NCBI GenBank assembly: GCA_001600355.1
Contig: BCJU01000002.1
Location: 744,001 to 808,000, forward strand
From: Meira nashicola
Taxonomy: Eukaryota; Basidiomycota; Exobasidiomycetes; Exobasidiales; Brachybasidiaceae
DNA length: 64,000 bases
Direction of reading: 5' to 3'
Shown here in pieces: positions 51,586 to 62,163 of the stretch; positions within the stretch are counted from its first letter, which is position 1; the number at the start of each line of letters is the position of its first letter. The notes under the pieces are model-generated. The model was not told where the DNA came from. It saw only the letters and a program-made list of their open reading frames with translations, and made no database searches. The position numbers were made by a program, and so were the translations under genes.

Positions 51586-52699
51586 TTATTCATCATCTTT
51601 TTCCAAATCAGACTTGTCTTGTTCAGAAGAAATATTCTTTTTATCTGCTTTTTGTTCATTTTCCTGTCGAATTTTACGTTTTGGCAAATGTTGATCTAAT
51701 GCATCTTCCCAATTACCTGTTTGATTGAAAGCCAATAAGATATTCACAACTTGATTTACCGTCATGACAGTACTTGATTTTAATCGATCTGAACCAATTG
51801 GTAGTTTAGCAGTACGTAATCCTAACCTCCTTGCTTTTTCTGCACAAACGTTTTTATATCTATTCCTATCCACTAAACCACCAATTACGTACATCTCTCC
51901 TTCTTTGATCGTTTCAAGTGTTGTTTCTGTATCTGCAGTCAAATAAACTACATTTTCAATCGAGCAGACTGGTTTGTCTGCTTTATTATATAATCCTTCT
52001 AATCCTCCTTCATTTCGTAATTCAACATCTTGCCATCTTTCCCATGATCCTAACATTCTTTCTTGCATCCTTTGTCCAACTTTACTATCAAATAGTGTCA
52101 ATTCCCGTCCTCTTCCATTCTTCTCAGCATGATCAGATCCTAAATCTGTTGATAATAATTCAGTAGGTGCAAGTGTTCCTTGTCCACATAAGATGAGAGA
52201 TTGAAAAGGTCTAAGAGCCATCTTGTTCGCCGAATAAACCAAAGTCATTTGAGATGTGATTGATGCAATTTCCTATGAACAGAATTCGTCAGTCAGCCTT
52301 AAAATGAATTTGATAATAGTTTAAGTGAATGTATGCGCTCACCTTTTCTGTCATTAAATCATCAAATCCTAAATCTATCACAAGTGATGCATTTACAGGT
52401 ACACTTTCTGCCGGTCGAATTTTATGTTTATTTGATGGAATATATGTTCCTTGCTTTTTTGCTTCTTCTCTTTTCATCTTTTTACGTTCCCGCTCTCTTT
52501 TTCTTTTAATCTTTTTTAATTCTTCATTTCTTTGTGCTTTTAAAATTCTTTTTTGTGCATTTTTGGATAAAGGTTGCTGTTCATTATACATTCCTTCTTC
52601 TATTTCCGTTGGTGAATTCCTTCCGGCCGTAGAAGATGATGATGCTGTTGATGCCACATGATCGGTAATCAATGAACCATGATGATTGAATGTCGCCAT
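51586..52699 (-). CDS. TRM10: Trm10, tRNA (guanine-9-N1) methyltransferase
   Basis: Two exons, complement 52343-52699 and 51586-52272, with a 70-nt intron (GTGAGC...CATAG). The product has 347 residues. The SPOUT-fold core is recognised by LVIDLGFDDLMTEKE, VVYLTADTETTLETI, YVIGGLVDRNRYKN and the C-terminal LRTAKLPIG and LTVNQVVNIL-like segment (read VMTVNQVVNILLAF). The N-terminus has a strongly basic helix (RKKMKREEAKKQG), as usual for Trm10. The tail is Lys/Glu-rich. Trm10 methylates G9 of several tRNAs in the nucleus or cytosol. It is divergently transcribed from the reductase gene. Confidence 0.92.
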
Positions 52700-53042
52700 A
52701 GCTCTCTCTACCGAGTATATAGCGGAGATGAATATCTTCTTGACAACAACAACAAAAAGAGAAACTAAAAATTAGCCTATTCAATTTTCTTATGCGCGAA
52801 GAAAGGACGTCCCTTTTCTTCCATTTAAAAAAAAAGCGGCTTTTCCGAATCATTCTACGGAATTTAGCTTGAAGTGCAGTGCGCACAATAACAGTCAACC
52901 TTGTAAACTATCGGATATAAGCAAACACTGTGGAGAAGACAGTTGATGTTAGAAAGGAATGAGATTGATTTGGAAGTGCATATAAAGTGACTGTAATAAC
53001 AACTCACAATTCCCTTCATCTCAACAACTACTCTATCTAATT
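52700..53042. promoter_or_regulatory. Divergent promoter of TRM10 and the reductase gene
   Basis: This 343 bp region holds both promoters. It has A-rich runs and no clear motif cluster. Confidence 0.45.
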
Positions 53043-54256
53043 ATGTCAGTTCCCACTCAAATGAAAGCTTTAATCACTGCAGAAGGCAAAACAGTCAAAG
53101 TACAAGAGACTTCAATTCCAAAGCCAAGCGAAGAAGAAATTTTGATAAAAAATGAGGCCATCACTTTAAATCCAACAGAGTGAGTATTGCGAAGAAAGTT
53201 GTTAACTAGAATTCATTTGACTGAAAATACACCTTGTCAAAAGTTGGAAACATATGCGTCTCATGTCTGAACCAGGTGTAATTTTAGGATGTGATTTTGC
53301 AGGTACTGTTATTGAAACATCAAAGACTTATAATACCGTTGAAAAAGGTGAAAAAGTAGCAGGTTTCGTTCATGGAGGCAAATATACAGATCGTGGTTCA
53401 TTTGCAGAATACCTTAAAACGGATGCTAGATTAGTCGTTACAGTACCTGAAGAAGTAGAATTAGAACGCGCCGCAAGTGTTGGTGTTGGTGGTTATACTG
53501 CCGCTCAAGTGAGTGTATGCGTTGATAAAATGATAGCATTCATTTGACTGACAGCCTTTCTTCTTTTTAAAAAAGGCATTATTTCAACGTTTAGGTCTCA
53601 ATTCACCTTCTCAAACTGCAACTGAATTACCCTCAATCAATCCTGATTCTCCTCAAGTATTAATTTGGTCAGGTTCAACTTCTGTAGGTCAATGGGCAAT
53701 TCAACTTGCTCGTGCAGCAGGTTATCACGTAATCACAACTGCATCTCCCAAAAATCATGCAATTTTACAAAAGATGGGAGCAGCAGAAGTTTATGATTAT
53801 CGTGATGAATCAATTCCAGAAAAGATTAGTAAAGAACATCCAAGATTAAATGCTGCTTTAGATTGCATTTCTGAAAATGGAACTCAAAGTTTAGTTGCTA
53901 AATCACTGGGAAGCAAAGGTGGTAAAGTAGTAGTTTTACTCAAACCTGAAAGTGAAGCAATCAATTTGAGAAATGATGTAAAAATCATTCATACTCTTGC
54001 TTATTCTTGCTTAGGTCATCCTTTCGCTTACGGTCGCGCAGAATTCAAAGAAGAACAAGTTCATACAGATCGTGACTTTATCATCAAATTCGCAAATGGC
54101 AATCAAGGAATTTTCTATCACCTTTTAAAGAACAAATTGATCACCGGTAATCGTATCAAAGTATTCGGTCAAGGTAATTTGGACGGCATCCTCGAAGGAT
54201 TGGAACAGCTCGAAAAAGGTCAAGTATCAGGTGAAAAGCTTGCTTATAAGTTGTGA
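53043..54256 (+). CDS. Medium-chain dehydrogenase/reductase, zinc-independent (enoyl-reductase-like)
   Basis: Three exons: 53043-53179, 53244-53508 and 53576-54256. Introns are 64 nt (GTGAGT...AAAAG) and 67 nt (GTGAGT...AAAAG). The product has 360 residues. Early motifs are MKALITAEG, LNPTDWKH and GCDFAGTV, and the nucleotide-binding site is GSTSVGQWAIQLA. The catalytic and structural zinc ligands of alcohol dehydrogenases are absent, so it belongs to the quinone-oxidoreductase/trans-enoyl-reductase (ToxD-like) branch using NADPH. Such enzymes occur both as general detoxifying reductases and as partners in secondary metabolism. No polyketide synthase is nearby, so a housekeeping role is more likely. 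Confidence 0.85.
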
Positions 54257-54620
54257 TCCTTTTACTATTCTACTGTGTTTCCTACCTATATTGTCTTTTA
54301 ATCAGAAAATGAATAAAGATTGAATGTGCATCTCTGATAAGAACTTGCTTGTTTAGACATGTTGTAGCCTTGCTCCACTTCAACATGTCAATCTTCCTAA
54401 ACAGGGGAGACGAGATTCAAAGCATTAGAGCCAAGCAAAAAAAAAACCTCTGCGCAAATCAATCGCACGCGTGCGCCGTTCATACTTTTTTACAGATCGC
54501 ATTTCAACATTGTAATTAGGGCATGCATTTAGAAGCTCCTAACCGCCGTCATCAATCTACATTGACAAACGTGGGAAGCACCTTTTTTTTTTTTTTCTCT
54601 CTAGCAATATATAGCCCACC
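54257..54620. other. Intergenic region upstream of the RMD1-like gene
   Basis: This 364 bp region contains a GCACGCGTGCGC palindrome-like site near 54466 and a T-rich run at 54582-54597 shortly before the start. Confidence 0.45.
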
Positions 54621-56234
54621 ATGTCACTAAATAGATCAGGACGGAATACTAGCAATAATTTGCCTTCTTATTATTCTTCACAAAATGGATCGAATTCTCG
54701 TGATTCGAATTCTGTTTCTCGAGCAAAACCAAGATTAGGCCCAAACAGATCTTCAAAAGCATCTGGAAAGTTGAAAATTTTACCTGAAGAACCAGAAGAT
54801 GGCGTTCATTCAATCCAACCTACAGCCGAAACTTCTCAACGTCAAATCCGTGGTGGTGGTCCACAATCAGATCGACCTCCAATTCAAGGTACAATTGCTG
54901 AACAAGATGAAGACGATGACGATGATGATGACGATTCCAGTGAAGATGAAGATGAAGGAGAAGAGCAACGTGCAAAGATTTCTAAACAACTTGACCTTGC
55001 ACGTATTCCTGAAGGAAGTATGAGACGTGATGCAAGAAGGATCACTAGAAAAGGTCGTGCAAGTCTTCCACGTGTGACTGCTTATAGTACTGCAACATCT
55101 TATCGTATGAGAGAATTAACGAAATGGCTACAAGCAAGAAGAGATACACATAGAACTAATGCTATGACATTTGATGAATGCGTTTATTCTACTTACTCTT
55201 ATGATTTGATCGACCAAGATCGAAATACGCAAAATGATACATACAGAAATCAAGTACAGCATGTAAGTGTTTCCCATACAAAATCATCTTTACATGATTC
55301 TAATCATGCAAAGACGGCCGATTTGTTGGGTATTCCCGAGCTAAACGAACAAGACGGCGAAACAAAAGATGTATCAAAGACTGAACATAGCGGTGAATCG
55401 AGTAATAATGGAGGAAGCACTTCCACTCTCGTTGATGTTCCTTCAGTAGAAGATCGTGATGAAGAAGCTGAAATGCAAAAGCAAAAAGAAGCTCAAATTG
55501 CAAGACGTGAAGAAGCAAAAAGGAGAAGAAGAGAACGTTTTGCTGTTCATGGAATGGTACCAGAAGTTTTCTTTATGGAATACGGAACTGTTGTCATTTG
55601 GGGTATGACGTTAAATGAAGAAAAAAGACTTTTACGTGAATTGCGTAGATTTGAAGTTGAAAAATTAGCACATGAAGATATCGAAAGTGAAGATCTAAAT
55701 TGGTATTTAGCAGATTATAGTCGTATTTATAACGATGTTATCACATTACGAAAAGGATCAAGTTATATGACAAAATTATCATTATCTCATGCACTCGCTC
55801 AATCTACCAAGATCAGTTTCTTTGAGGGTGTTATTGATAATACTATCGACACAACAAAAGACATCCCACAAAGTATTGCCGAAAGTGGTAAAATTGGTTT
55901 ACCTCCTGTGGATATTATGAAACAAATTGGGCACCTTTTCATTTTACGTATGAATATTCATCTTGTCGGATCAATTGTTGATTCACCTGAAATTTTCTGG
56001 GCTCAACCTGATCTTGAACCTCTTTATTCAGCCGCAAGAAGTTATCTTGAAATTCCACAAAGGATCGAATTATTGAATGCACGCGTAGAAGTTTTACAAG
56101 ATATGTTGCAATTACTCAAAGATCAAGTCACTTCAAGTCATTCTGAATGGCTTGAAATTATCGTTATCATTTTAATTTTATTGGAAATCGTTTTAGGTGT
56201 GGCAACAATGATTGTTGATTTGTATTTCGCTTAA
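54621..56234 (+). CDS. RMD1/DUF155 family membrane protein
   Basis: Single exon, 537 residues. The N-terminal 300 residues are polar, with an acidic run near 95-115 and a charged coiled coil near 280-305. The DUF155 domain follows at about 305-520. It starts FAVHGMVPEVFFMEYGTVV and VIWGMTLNEEKRLLREL, continues through LSHALAQSTKISFFE, and ends with a coiled region. A single C-terminal membrane segment (LEIIVIILILLEIVLGVATMIV) anchors it. The family includes S. cerevisiae Rmd1/Rmd8, S. pombe Sif2/Sif3 and human RMND1. The fungal Rmd8/Sif2 type is longer and non-mitochondrial, which fits the absence of a presequence. The molecular role is not settled. Confidence 0.85.
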   Translation: MSLNRSGRNTSNNLPSYYSSQNGSNSRDSNSVSRAKPRLGPNRSSKASGKLKILPEEPEDGVHSIQPTAETSQRQIRGGGPQSDRPPIQGTIAEQDEDDDDDDDDSSEDEDEGEEQRAKISKQLDLARIPEGSMRRDARRITRKGRASLPRVTAYSTATSYRMRELTKWLQARRDTHRTNAMTFDECVYSTYSYDLIDQDRNTQNDTYRNQVQHVSVSHTKSSLHDSNHAKTADLLGIPELNEQDGETKDVSKTEHSGESSNNGGSTSTLVDVPSVEDRDEEAEMQKQKEAQIARREEAKRRRRERFAVHGMVPEVFFMEYGTVVIWGMTLNEEKRLLRELRRFEVEKLAHEDIESEDLNWYLADYSRIYNDVITLRKGSSYMTKLSLSHALAQSTKISFFEGVIDNTIDTTKDIPQSIAESGKIGLPPVDIMKQIGHLFILRMNIHLVGSIVDSPEIFWAQPDLEPLYSAARSYLEIPQRIELLNARVEVLQDMLQLLKDQVTSSHSEWLEIIVIILILLEIVLGVATMIVDLYFA

Positions 56235-56299
56235 TCACTCACTCTTTATAGTTAATTTTTTCATTCTTTATAAGCTCTATCACAAATATCATTTCACGT

Positions 56300-58792
56300 T
56301 TACAAGTTTGCTGCATTCTCTTGTCTACTACTTTCTACTGGACTAGGATAATTTTGTTGTATAACGCTCATCACAGTTTCGCCCACAACGTCATCTGCAT
56401 CTCTGCGATCTTTTCCTTCACGTCTAAAAGCGTTCAAACGTTCCAAGAATTCCCAAAGTTTACCTGAAGGAGAAGCTCTTCCTTTATTGGAATCATAAGT
56501 AGGAGCATATTCTGGACTTAAGGCGATAAGTGGAATGGGTTTTGCTCCTGTTGATTTTTTCCTTCTAACAATTCCCAGTTCTTCATAACGTGCGACTGCT
56601 TGTGATAAAGTTTGTGAGCTAACTGCTTCAAGATAACTTAATTCACCTTGAGCATACATTGTTTTACCGAACAATTGCGCTCGTTTTTCGAATTCTTTTG
56701 CTGCAAACCAATGAATATCGCCATTTTTGGTTTGATTTTCGTTTGGTGGTAAAGCGAGTAAAAGTAAAGAACAAGCTGCTAACCAATAACCTTCAATGAA
56801 AGGCCAAATCATGAACAAATATGTATCGAAATCACGTCTACCAACATCTCTTTGCTTTTGTGATAATCCAATCATTCCATCATCATTTATCTTTAAAACA
56901 TCATCAGCAACCATTTCTCGAATAATCTTGTCAACGTTGTTCTGTAGAGAATCTGTACCAAAAACGAATTCGTTACGTAAAATGTGTGAGATATATCCAC
57001 ATTCTTCTGTTAATGTTTCTTTGCTCATCCTTTGTTGACTTGAACCTCCATCTTGTTTGATTTTGATATAAAGAGAAACGGAAAGCAAACATTCGGATAC
57101 AAAGATATGCATAACTTGATTACGATAGAAGCTCAATTCAAAACGTTTTTCAGGAATATAAGTAGGTTCCATAACATCCGTTTGAACGTCAACTAAATCT
57201 TTCATGACCGCAAGTGTACGTTCAACAACATCAACAGTTTTCATTTGTCCGAAATCAGCAACTTGGAATCCACGTTTTTCTATTGCACTTCTTAACCACT
57301 CAACTCGTTTAACCAATTCCATTTTACCTACACCTCTTCCACGTAAAGTGAGCATCACTGTTCCAACCAAAGCTGCTGGCATAACAACGCCTGCTTGATT
57401 GATATCTGCTAAAACACGATAACCCAATGCACGTAAGAGTAAAACTTTATGATGATTATTATTTTGAAGATCCAAAGCGACTTTTGATCCATCTTTGGCA
57501 GAAGGAGCTTCACGTCTTTTTACTTGTTCATCGATAAATCCACGTAATGACCAAGGTGTTTTAAATCGAACATCAATTCTACCCATTTGCAATGACAATA
57601 AAGATCCACTTCCGCTTAAGAGACCTAACAATGATTCGGCTTCCTTTGGCTTTCCTAATAATTCACTGATAAATGTTTCAGCTTCAACGACGTCATCGTA
57701 TTGTATACTGACTGGACAAATATAGACATCCTCTATTCTCTTGTTAATTAAAGTGTCAACGACGTATTTGAGAATGCCCAATTTAGGTGGTAATAATTTT
57801 CCTGTTCTTGATCTTGTTCCTTCAATGAAACATTCCAAATTCTTTCCTTTACTCAAAAGTTGTTCGATGTATTCTTTTATAACAGCAGGGTATAATTCAT
57901 CGCCTTGAAATGTTCTACGAATGAAAAACGCGCCTCCACCCCTAAGAATATTTCCAACGACAGGTAAATCAAGATTTTCACCCGCAACAATGTGAGGTAA
58001 TGAAAGACCTAAACGAAAGATGAGCCAAGAAAAAGTTAAGTAGTCTATATGACTTTTATGACAAGGTAAGAAGAAGATTGAATACTTTTTCTCTGCACAA
58101 AATGCAGCAACTCTTCGAAGTTCTAAAACTTGTGGAACGCTGATATGAATACCTTGATGATACATTCGAACTAAAACGTTATTAATCGTTGCAGCAAAAA
58201 CTTTGATGAAAGCCATTGAATCAAGACGAGCGACACTAATTTCTGCCATTGAACGAGCTACATCGTTTAATTGAGCTTCAATCTCTTGTTGTTTTCTTCG
58301 CTTTAAAGATTCAATCTTACTTTGTTCTTTTTGACGTTCAGATTCAGATAAATTACCTTGTGCTGGCGGTAGAGTTGAAATTAGATTTGCTACTCTTCTT
58401 TCTGCAAGTGCTCTTATACGTAAACGTACTTGATCGCTATTCATTACATCACGAATTGCTGCTTCCGATTGACCTGGATATAAGATTGGAGCACCAATAT
58501 AATTATTATATCCACGCCAACCTGAACCTTGACCGTATGCCCATACTTGTTGTAAAAATGCTAAAGGATCTTCACGAAAATGTGCTTTATATGCTGCTAC
58601 AACGTTTAATTCACTTGAAGAACCATTATTTTCGAATCCATCATGTTTTTGAATCGCTTGTCTTGTCTTTTCAGCTAAAATCTTTCTACCTGTATTCGTC
58701 GGTCCTCCTAAATCACCAATTTGTGCAATAAAAGGTTCAGCTTCTTTTGTTGAAGATGAAGGTGTGCTACCGGTTTTATTCCCATTCACCAT
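56300..58792 (-). CDS. PlsB/GNPAT-type glycerol-3-phosphate or DHAP acyltransferase
   Basis: Single exon, 830 residues. All four glycerolipid acyltransferase motifs are present. Block I HKSHID lies near 246, block II (GAFFIRR) near 286, block III FIEGTRSR near 324 and block IV (CPVSIQYDD) near 360. The long C-terminal helical region (residues 430-800) is typical of PlsB and DHAP acyltransferase (GNPAT), not of the short PlsC/LPAAT enzymes. It would make acyl-glycerol-3-phosphate or acyl-DHAP. The protein ends ENAANL, not a canonical PTS1, and has no obvious presequence, so peroxisome versus mitochondrion is open. Ascomycete yeasts use the unrelated-looking Gpt2/Sct1 enzymes for this step. Confidence 0.85.
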   Translation of the reverse strand: MVNGNKTGSTPSSSTKEAEPFIAQIGDLGGPTNTGRKILAEKTRQAIQKHDGFENNGSSSELNVVAAYKAHFREDPLAFLQQVWAYGQGSGWRGYNNYIGAPILYPGQSEAAIRDVMNSDQVRLRIRALAERRVANLISTLPPAQGNLSESERQKEQSKIESLKRRKQQEIEAQLNDVARSMAEISVARLDSMAFIKVFAATINNVLVRMYHQGIHISVPQVLELRRVAAFCAEKKYSIFFLPCHKSHIDYLTFSWLIFRLGLSLPHIVAGENLDLPVVGNILRGGGAFFIRRTFQGDELYPAVIKEYIEQLLSKGKNLECFIEGTRSRTGKLLPPKLGILKYVVDTLINKRIEDVYICPVSIQYDDVVEAETFISELLGKPKEAESLLGLLSGSGSLLSLQMGRIDVRFKTPWSLRGFIDEQVKRREAPSAKDGSKVALDLQNNNHHKVLLLRALGYRVLADINQAGVVMPAALVGTVMLTLRGRGVGKMELVKRVEWLRSAIEKRGFQVADFGQMKTVDVVERTLAVMKDLVDVQTDVMEPTYIPEKRFELSFYRNQVMHIFVSECLLSVSLYIKIKQDGGSSQQRMSKETLTEECGYISHILRNEFVFGTDSLQNNVDKIIREMVADDVLKINDDGMIGLSQKQRDVGRRDFDTYLFMIWPFIEGYWLAACSLLLLALPPNENQTKNGDIHWFAAKEFEKRAQLFGKTMYAQGELSYLEAVSSQTLSQAVARYEELGIVRRKKSTGAKPIPLIALSPEYAPTYDSNKGRASPSGKLWEFLERLNAFRREGKDRRDADDVVGETVMSVIQQNYPSPVESSRQENAANL

Positions 58793-59083
58793 TTTTGTGA
58801 TCAGTGGTGAGAGTATTATTGAAATAGAAAGAGTGAACGTGGGATCGGATCAGAACTTCCTTCATAGACTAAATGTATGCATATGCACGCTAAATTTTGT
58901 GGGGACATTTTTTTTCAGAATGTGTTGCTTTTCAGAATATTATGAATAAATAATTAAAATCTGCACGTGTGTAAAAAGAAAGTGGATTTTTCAGAATTTT
59001 TGGATCAAGAATAATGTCGCATGCATGATGATTAAATTCATGATTTCTTCGTAAACGATCAAGTTCTCAAGAAAGGACGCATA

Positions 59084-60173
59084 ATGCGATATTGGGAATC
59101 ACAAGAAGAAGAAGAGAGAAAGGCAATAGAAGCATGCGTAAATTGTGGTGAAAAAGGACACGATAAGAAATCTTGTCCACATGAATTAGTGAGTATTTTT
59201 TGACAACTTGATGTCGAAGAATGAAATGCTAATCAAATATTAATATCTATAAAAAAAGTGTCTGGCATGCGGTGCATTAGATCAACATTCAACAAGAGAA
59301 TGTAGACAAGGTGTAAATTGTTTTCGTTGTGGCGGTAGAGGACATAAATCACAAGAATGTACACAACCAAGAAGAGGAGCCGTAGGAGGAAGGTGGAACG
59401 GATGGGCAAAAGAATGCATACATTGCGGAAGTGTAAATCATGCAGAAACAATTTGTCCAAATTTATTTAGAATTTATTGGTATAACGATCAAGAATTACA
59501 TGAACAAGCAAGGATGGAAAAATGGAAAGAATTTGGTGCTTCACAAGTTCTTGGAAAGAGTACTTTATCTAAACGTAAATATAGAGACGAATACGATTAT
59601 AGAAGTAGCGAAGAAAGTAGCAATTCAGAAGATGAAGAAGATGATGAAACAGGGTCAACATCGTCACTCCTTAGAAAAGGACCACCAAATGATTGGGATC
59701 CGGCACAAAAATGTTGTTATAATTGTGCGGGAAGAGGTCATTGGGGCGATGATTGTCCAGTTCCACGTTGTAATCCATTACGAGCTACTGGAGATCCAAG
59801 CATTTATTCGGATTTATTAGCAAATAGTGGTCCGTTTGGCGGTAGATATGCAAACAGTAGAAGAGAAATGCGTAGACAGACTGAAGATCAAAATTTAGTC
59901 TCAATTATAGAAGATCATAGTGGAAGTTTTGATCGTGGTAGTAGAGGGGACAATAATCGATTTGACGCACTAGACGCAGACGACCTCTTTTCACGTCGTC
60001 CAGCAAAACCTGAAACATCAAAAAGTTCGCATGGAGGTCGATTCAGTCGAAAAAATAGAGATAAAAAGTCTGATTTGCAAGATCGTATTTCAGATCTTGC
60101 TTCATTTTCATCGACCAAAAAATCTCGCAAAAAAGAGAAAAAGCGAAAGATGAAAAAACAAAAAAAAGTTTAA
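59084..60173 (+). CDS. Air1/2-like CCHC zinc-knuckle protein (TRAMP complex)
   Basis: Two exons, 59084-59188 and 59259-60173, with a 70-nt intron (GTGAGT...AAAAG, branch GCTAATC). The product has 339 residues. Five zinc knuckles are visible: CVNCGEKGHDKKSC near 18, a divergent CLACGALDQHSTREC near 36, CFRCGGRGHKSQEC near 56, CIHCGSVNHAETIC near 86 and CYNCAGRGHWGDDC near 168. Five knuckles with a spacer before the last is the Air1/Air2 arrangement. These proteins bind RNA within the TRAMP polyadenylation complex that feeds the nuclear exosome. The tail is very basic. The frame stays open for 16 codons upstream of the ATG, so a short extra 5' exon is possible. Confidence 0.8.
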
Positions 60174-60242
60174 AATCTCATCATACACTTTGTACTATAC
60201 ACACATTTTAGCATTTATGAATAATCATGTATTTTTTTTCTT

Positions 60243-61814
60243 TTATACAAGTAAACCCCATCTGGCTGAAGCTGAAACTATCAAACCAACGCCAGCCAAC
60301 ATACTGGCATAAGTCACAAACGCAAAGCCAAACGTAGGAAGTCCAGTAGTCCAAAGTGAAGTGAAAAGGGTATGCAAAGCGATTAAAAATGTCAAAGTTG
60401 TGATTGTTAAATGCAAAGGTGGAAATATTGGTGGAAAATGTTGTCCGCTAAACGGTCCTTGAGCTATAGTAACAGATGCTGATAAGAGAAGAGTTGATCC
60501 AAGGTTCCATAAATAACCATCAACACGCCAAAGTGTACAAAGTACAATAGGAACTGAAGTTAAAGGTTGTCCAAAAGTTGCTTCCAGTTCAACTCTCGTA
60601 CGTGCTTTGTTTAATGCATCCATCTCTACGTCCAACTTTTCTCGTAAAGCGCCCAACTCTTCTGCTTCATCGTCCTGTACATCACTTCGAGGTATACTAA
60701 ATCCACTCTCTTCTGCTGCTGTTAGAACTCTCCTTCTGGCCTCTAATAACTTAGCTCCTGGTGATAGCGAATCCGTTCCGCTTGCTACACCGGTAGAAAT
60801 TCCTACGTTGGCAGATGAAGTTGGCTTTGAATCGCCACGAACGGTCGCTGCTGAATCGCTATAATCAGCGCCTGTATCAGAATCAGACATTTGCGATTTA
60901 TGTTGTTGTAAAGCACTTTCACGTAATTTAGTACTTTGAGTCGGAGTAACATAAGTTTCCACATCTTCATTTATTCCCTCTTCAAAATCGACTTCATATA
61001 ATGCTAATCTATCAAACCATTGCCAAGAAGTGACAACGAATTCAGTTGTTGCCCATCCAACAGCCACCCAAACGGCAATCGTAAATCGTGGATCATACCA
61101 ATGTAAAGTCCATTTGTGGTGTAATCGATTATGAGAATCTTTATGATCATGAAAGAGATCTTTGTCCAGAGTGGGTATACGTAAAAGACCGGCAAAGATT
61201 AATGAATTTCCCAATAAGACGCTGAACAAACGTAAAAATTCCAAAAGAGTTGTTTTGAGTAAAAGAAAAAGAAAAGTTGCTAAACCATTGGCTAAAGTAC
61301 CGGAACCTAATTGCGAAATTTGTGTTAATCTACTGATAATTTCAATAGTTTTCCAAATCGCAGGTCGTAATGCATATGCTGCTGACCAACAAACTACACC
61401 TAAACCAAATGCTGCCAAACTGACACGATCATCCAATAAACCGCTGCACATCTTACGTTCTTCTTTTCGATCTTGTGGTCTCTGATGGACATGACAAGGT
61501 GCATGCCAGGCTAACATGACTGTCGCAAATAACAATGCAATGCATGGCAAAAGAGACATCACATGAGACCAAACCAAACGTTGATATGTTGGATGAGAAT
61601 CTAGTAGAACATGTGATAAACCTGATGTATCGCTTGCAATATCGTCATCCTCATCAGCATCTTCTTCTTCGTCATCATCGTCATATCGATTATGCTGTAT
61701 GCTCAAATTAGATGAATTTGATGCATTTCTCTTTCCACTTCCTGTTCCTTGTTTGACGAGCAATGCGTCTGTTTCTCTTGCTTTTGATGACGTTGATGGT
61801 GCAAAAGATGTCAT
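60243..61814 (-). CDS. Polytopic membrane protein of unknown function
   Basis: Single exon, about 523 residues from the first ATG at 61814. The N-terminal 75 residues are Ser-rich then strongly acidic. Membrane segments appear at about 88-110 (MSLLPCIALLFATVMLAW), 135-155, 180-215 and 245-265. After a charged cytosolic stretch of about 120 residues, three or four more appear at the C-terminus (ending TYASMLAGVGLIVSASARWGLLV). I do not recognise the family. The even spread of helices and lack of enzyme motifs leave transporter, receptor or structural roles all possible. It is divergent from the quinolinate phosphoribosyltransferase gene. Confidence 0.7.
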   Translation of the reverse strand: MTSFAPSTSSKARETDALLVKQGTGSGKRNASNSSNLSIQHNRYDDDDEEEDADEDDDIASDTSGLSHVLLDSHPTYQRLVWSHVMSLLPCIALLFATVMLAWHAPCHVHQRPQDRKEERKMCSGLLDDRVSLAAFGLGVVCWSAAYALRPAIWKTIEIISRLTQISQLGSGTLANGLATFLFLLLKTTLLEFLRLFSVLLGNSLIFAGLLRIPTLDKDLFHDHKDSHNRLHHKWTLHWYDPRFTIAVWVAVGWATTEFVVTSWQWFDRLALYEVDFEEGINEDVETYVTPTQSTKLRESALQQHKSQMSDSDTGADYSDSAATVRGDSKPTSSANVGISTGVASGTDSLSPGAKLLEARRRVLTAAEESGFSIPRSDVQDDEAEELGALREKLDVEMDALNKARTRVELEATFGQPLTSVPIVLCTLWRVDGYLWNLGSTLLLSASVTIAQGPFSGQHFPPIFPPLHLTITTLTFLIALHTLFTSLWTTGLPTFGFAFVTYASMLAGVGLIVSASARWGLLV

Positions 61815-62163
61815 ACTATCATTTGCAGCAAAACGTAATGATTGTAATGAAAAAGTGTTGTTCAAATTAAAAAAAAAATTAATGCAAAATAAAACTTATT
61901 CCTTTTCTTTCTTTTTTCTTTCTTTCCCCTTTTAGCTGCAGCCTTGTTCTTAAAAAAGACGCCAATAGCGGGGCGTTCCTGTTCTGTGAATACGCAAGTT
62001 GTGAAATGTATTTTTCTTTTATGCGTGAAGGATGCGGCTCCCGCATGTGAAGCTTTTAGTGTATGCATTCAAATCCGGACTTTATCCGAGAGCACCGTTT
62101 ACAATTTTAGAAGATTACAAAAGTTAGAAGAGAACCATCATACCAACACTGAAATTACTCAAA
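61815..62163. promoter_or_regulatory. Divergent promoter of the membrane protein and BNA6 genes
   Basis: This 349 bp region has a T/C-rich stretch (61905-61935) and an imperfect GC-rich dyad near 62029-62047. No gene is seen. Confidence 0.4.
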
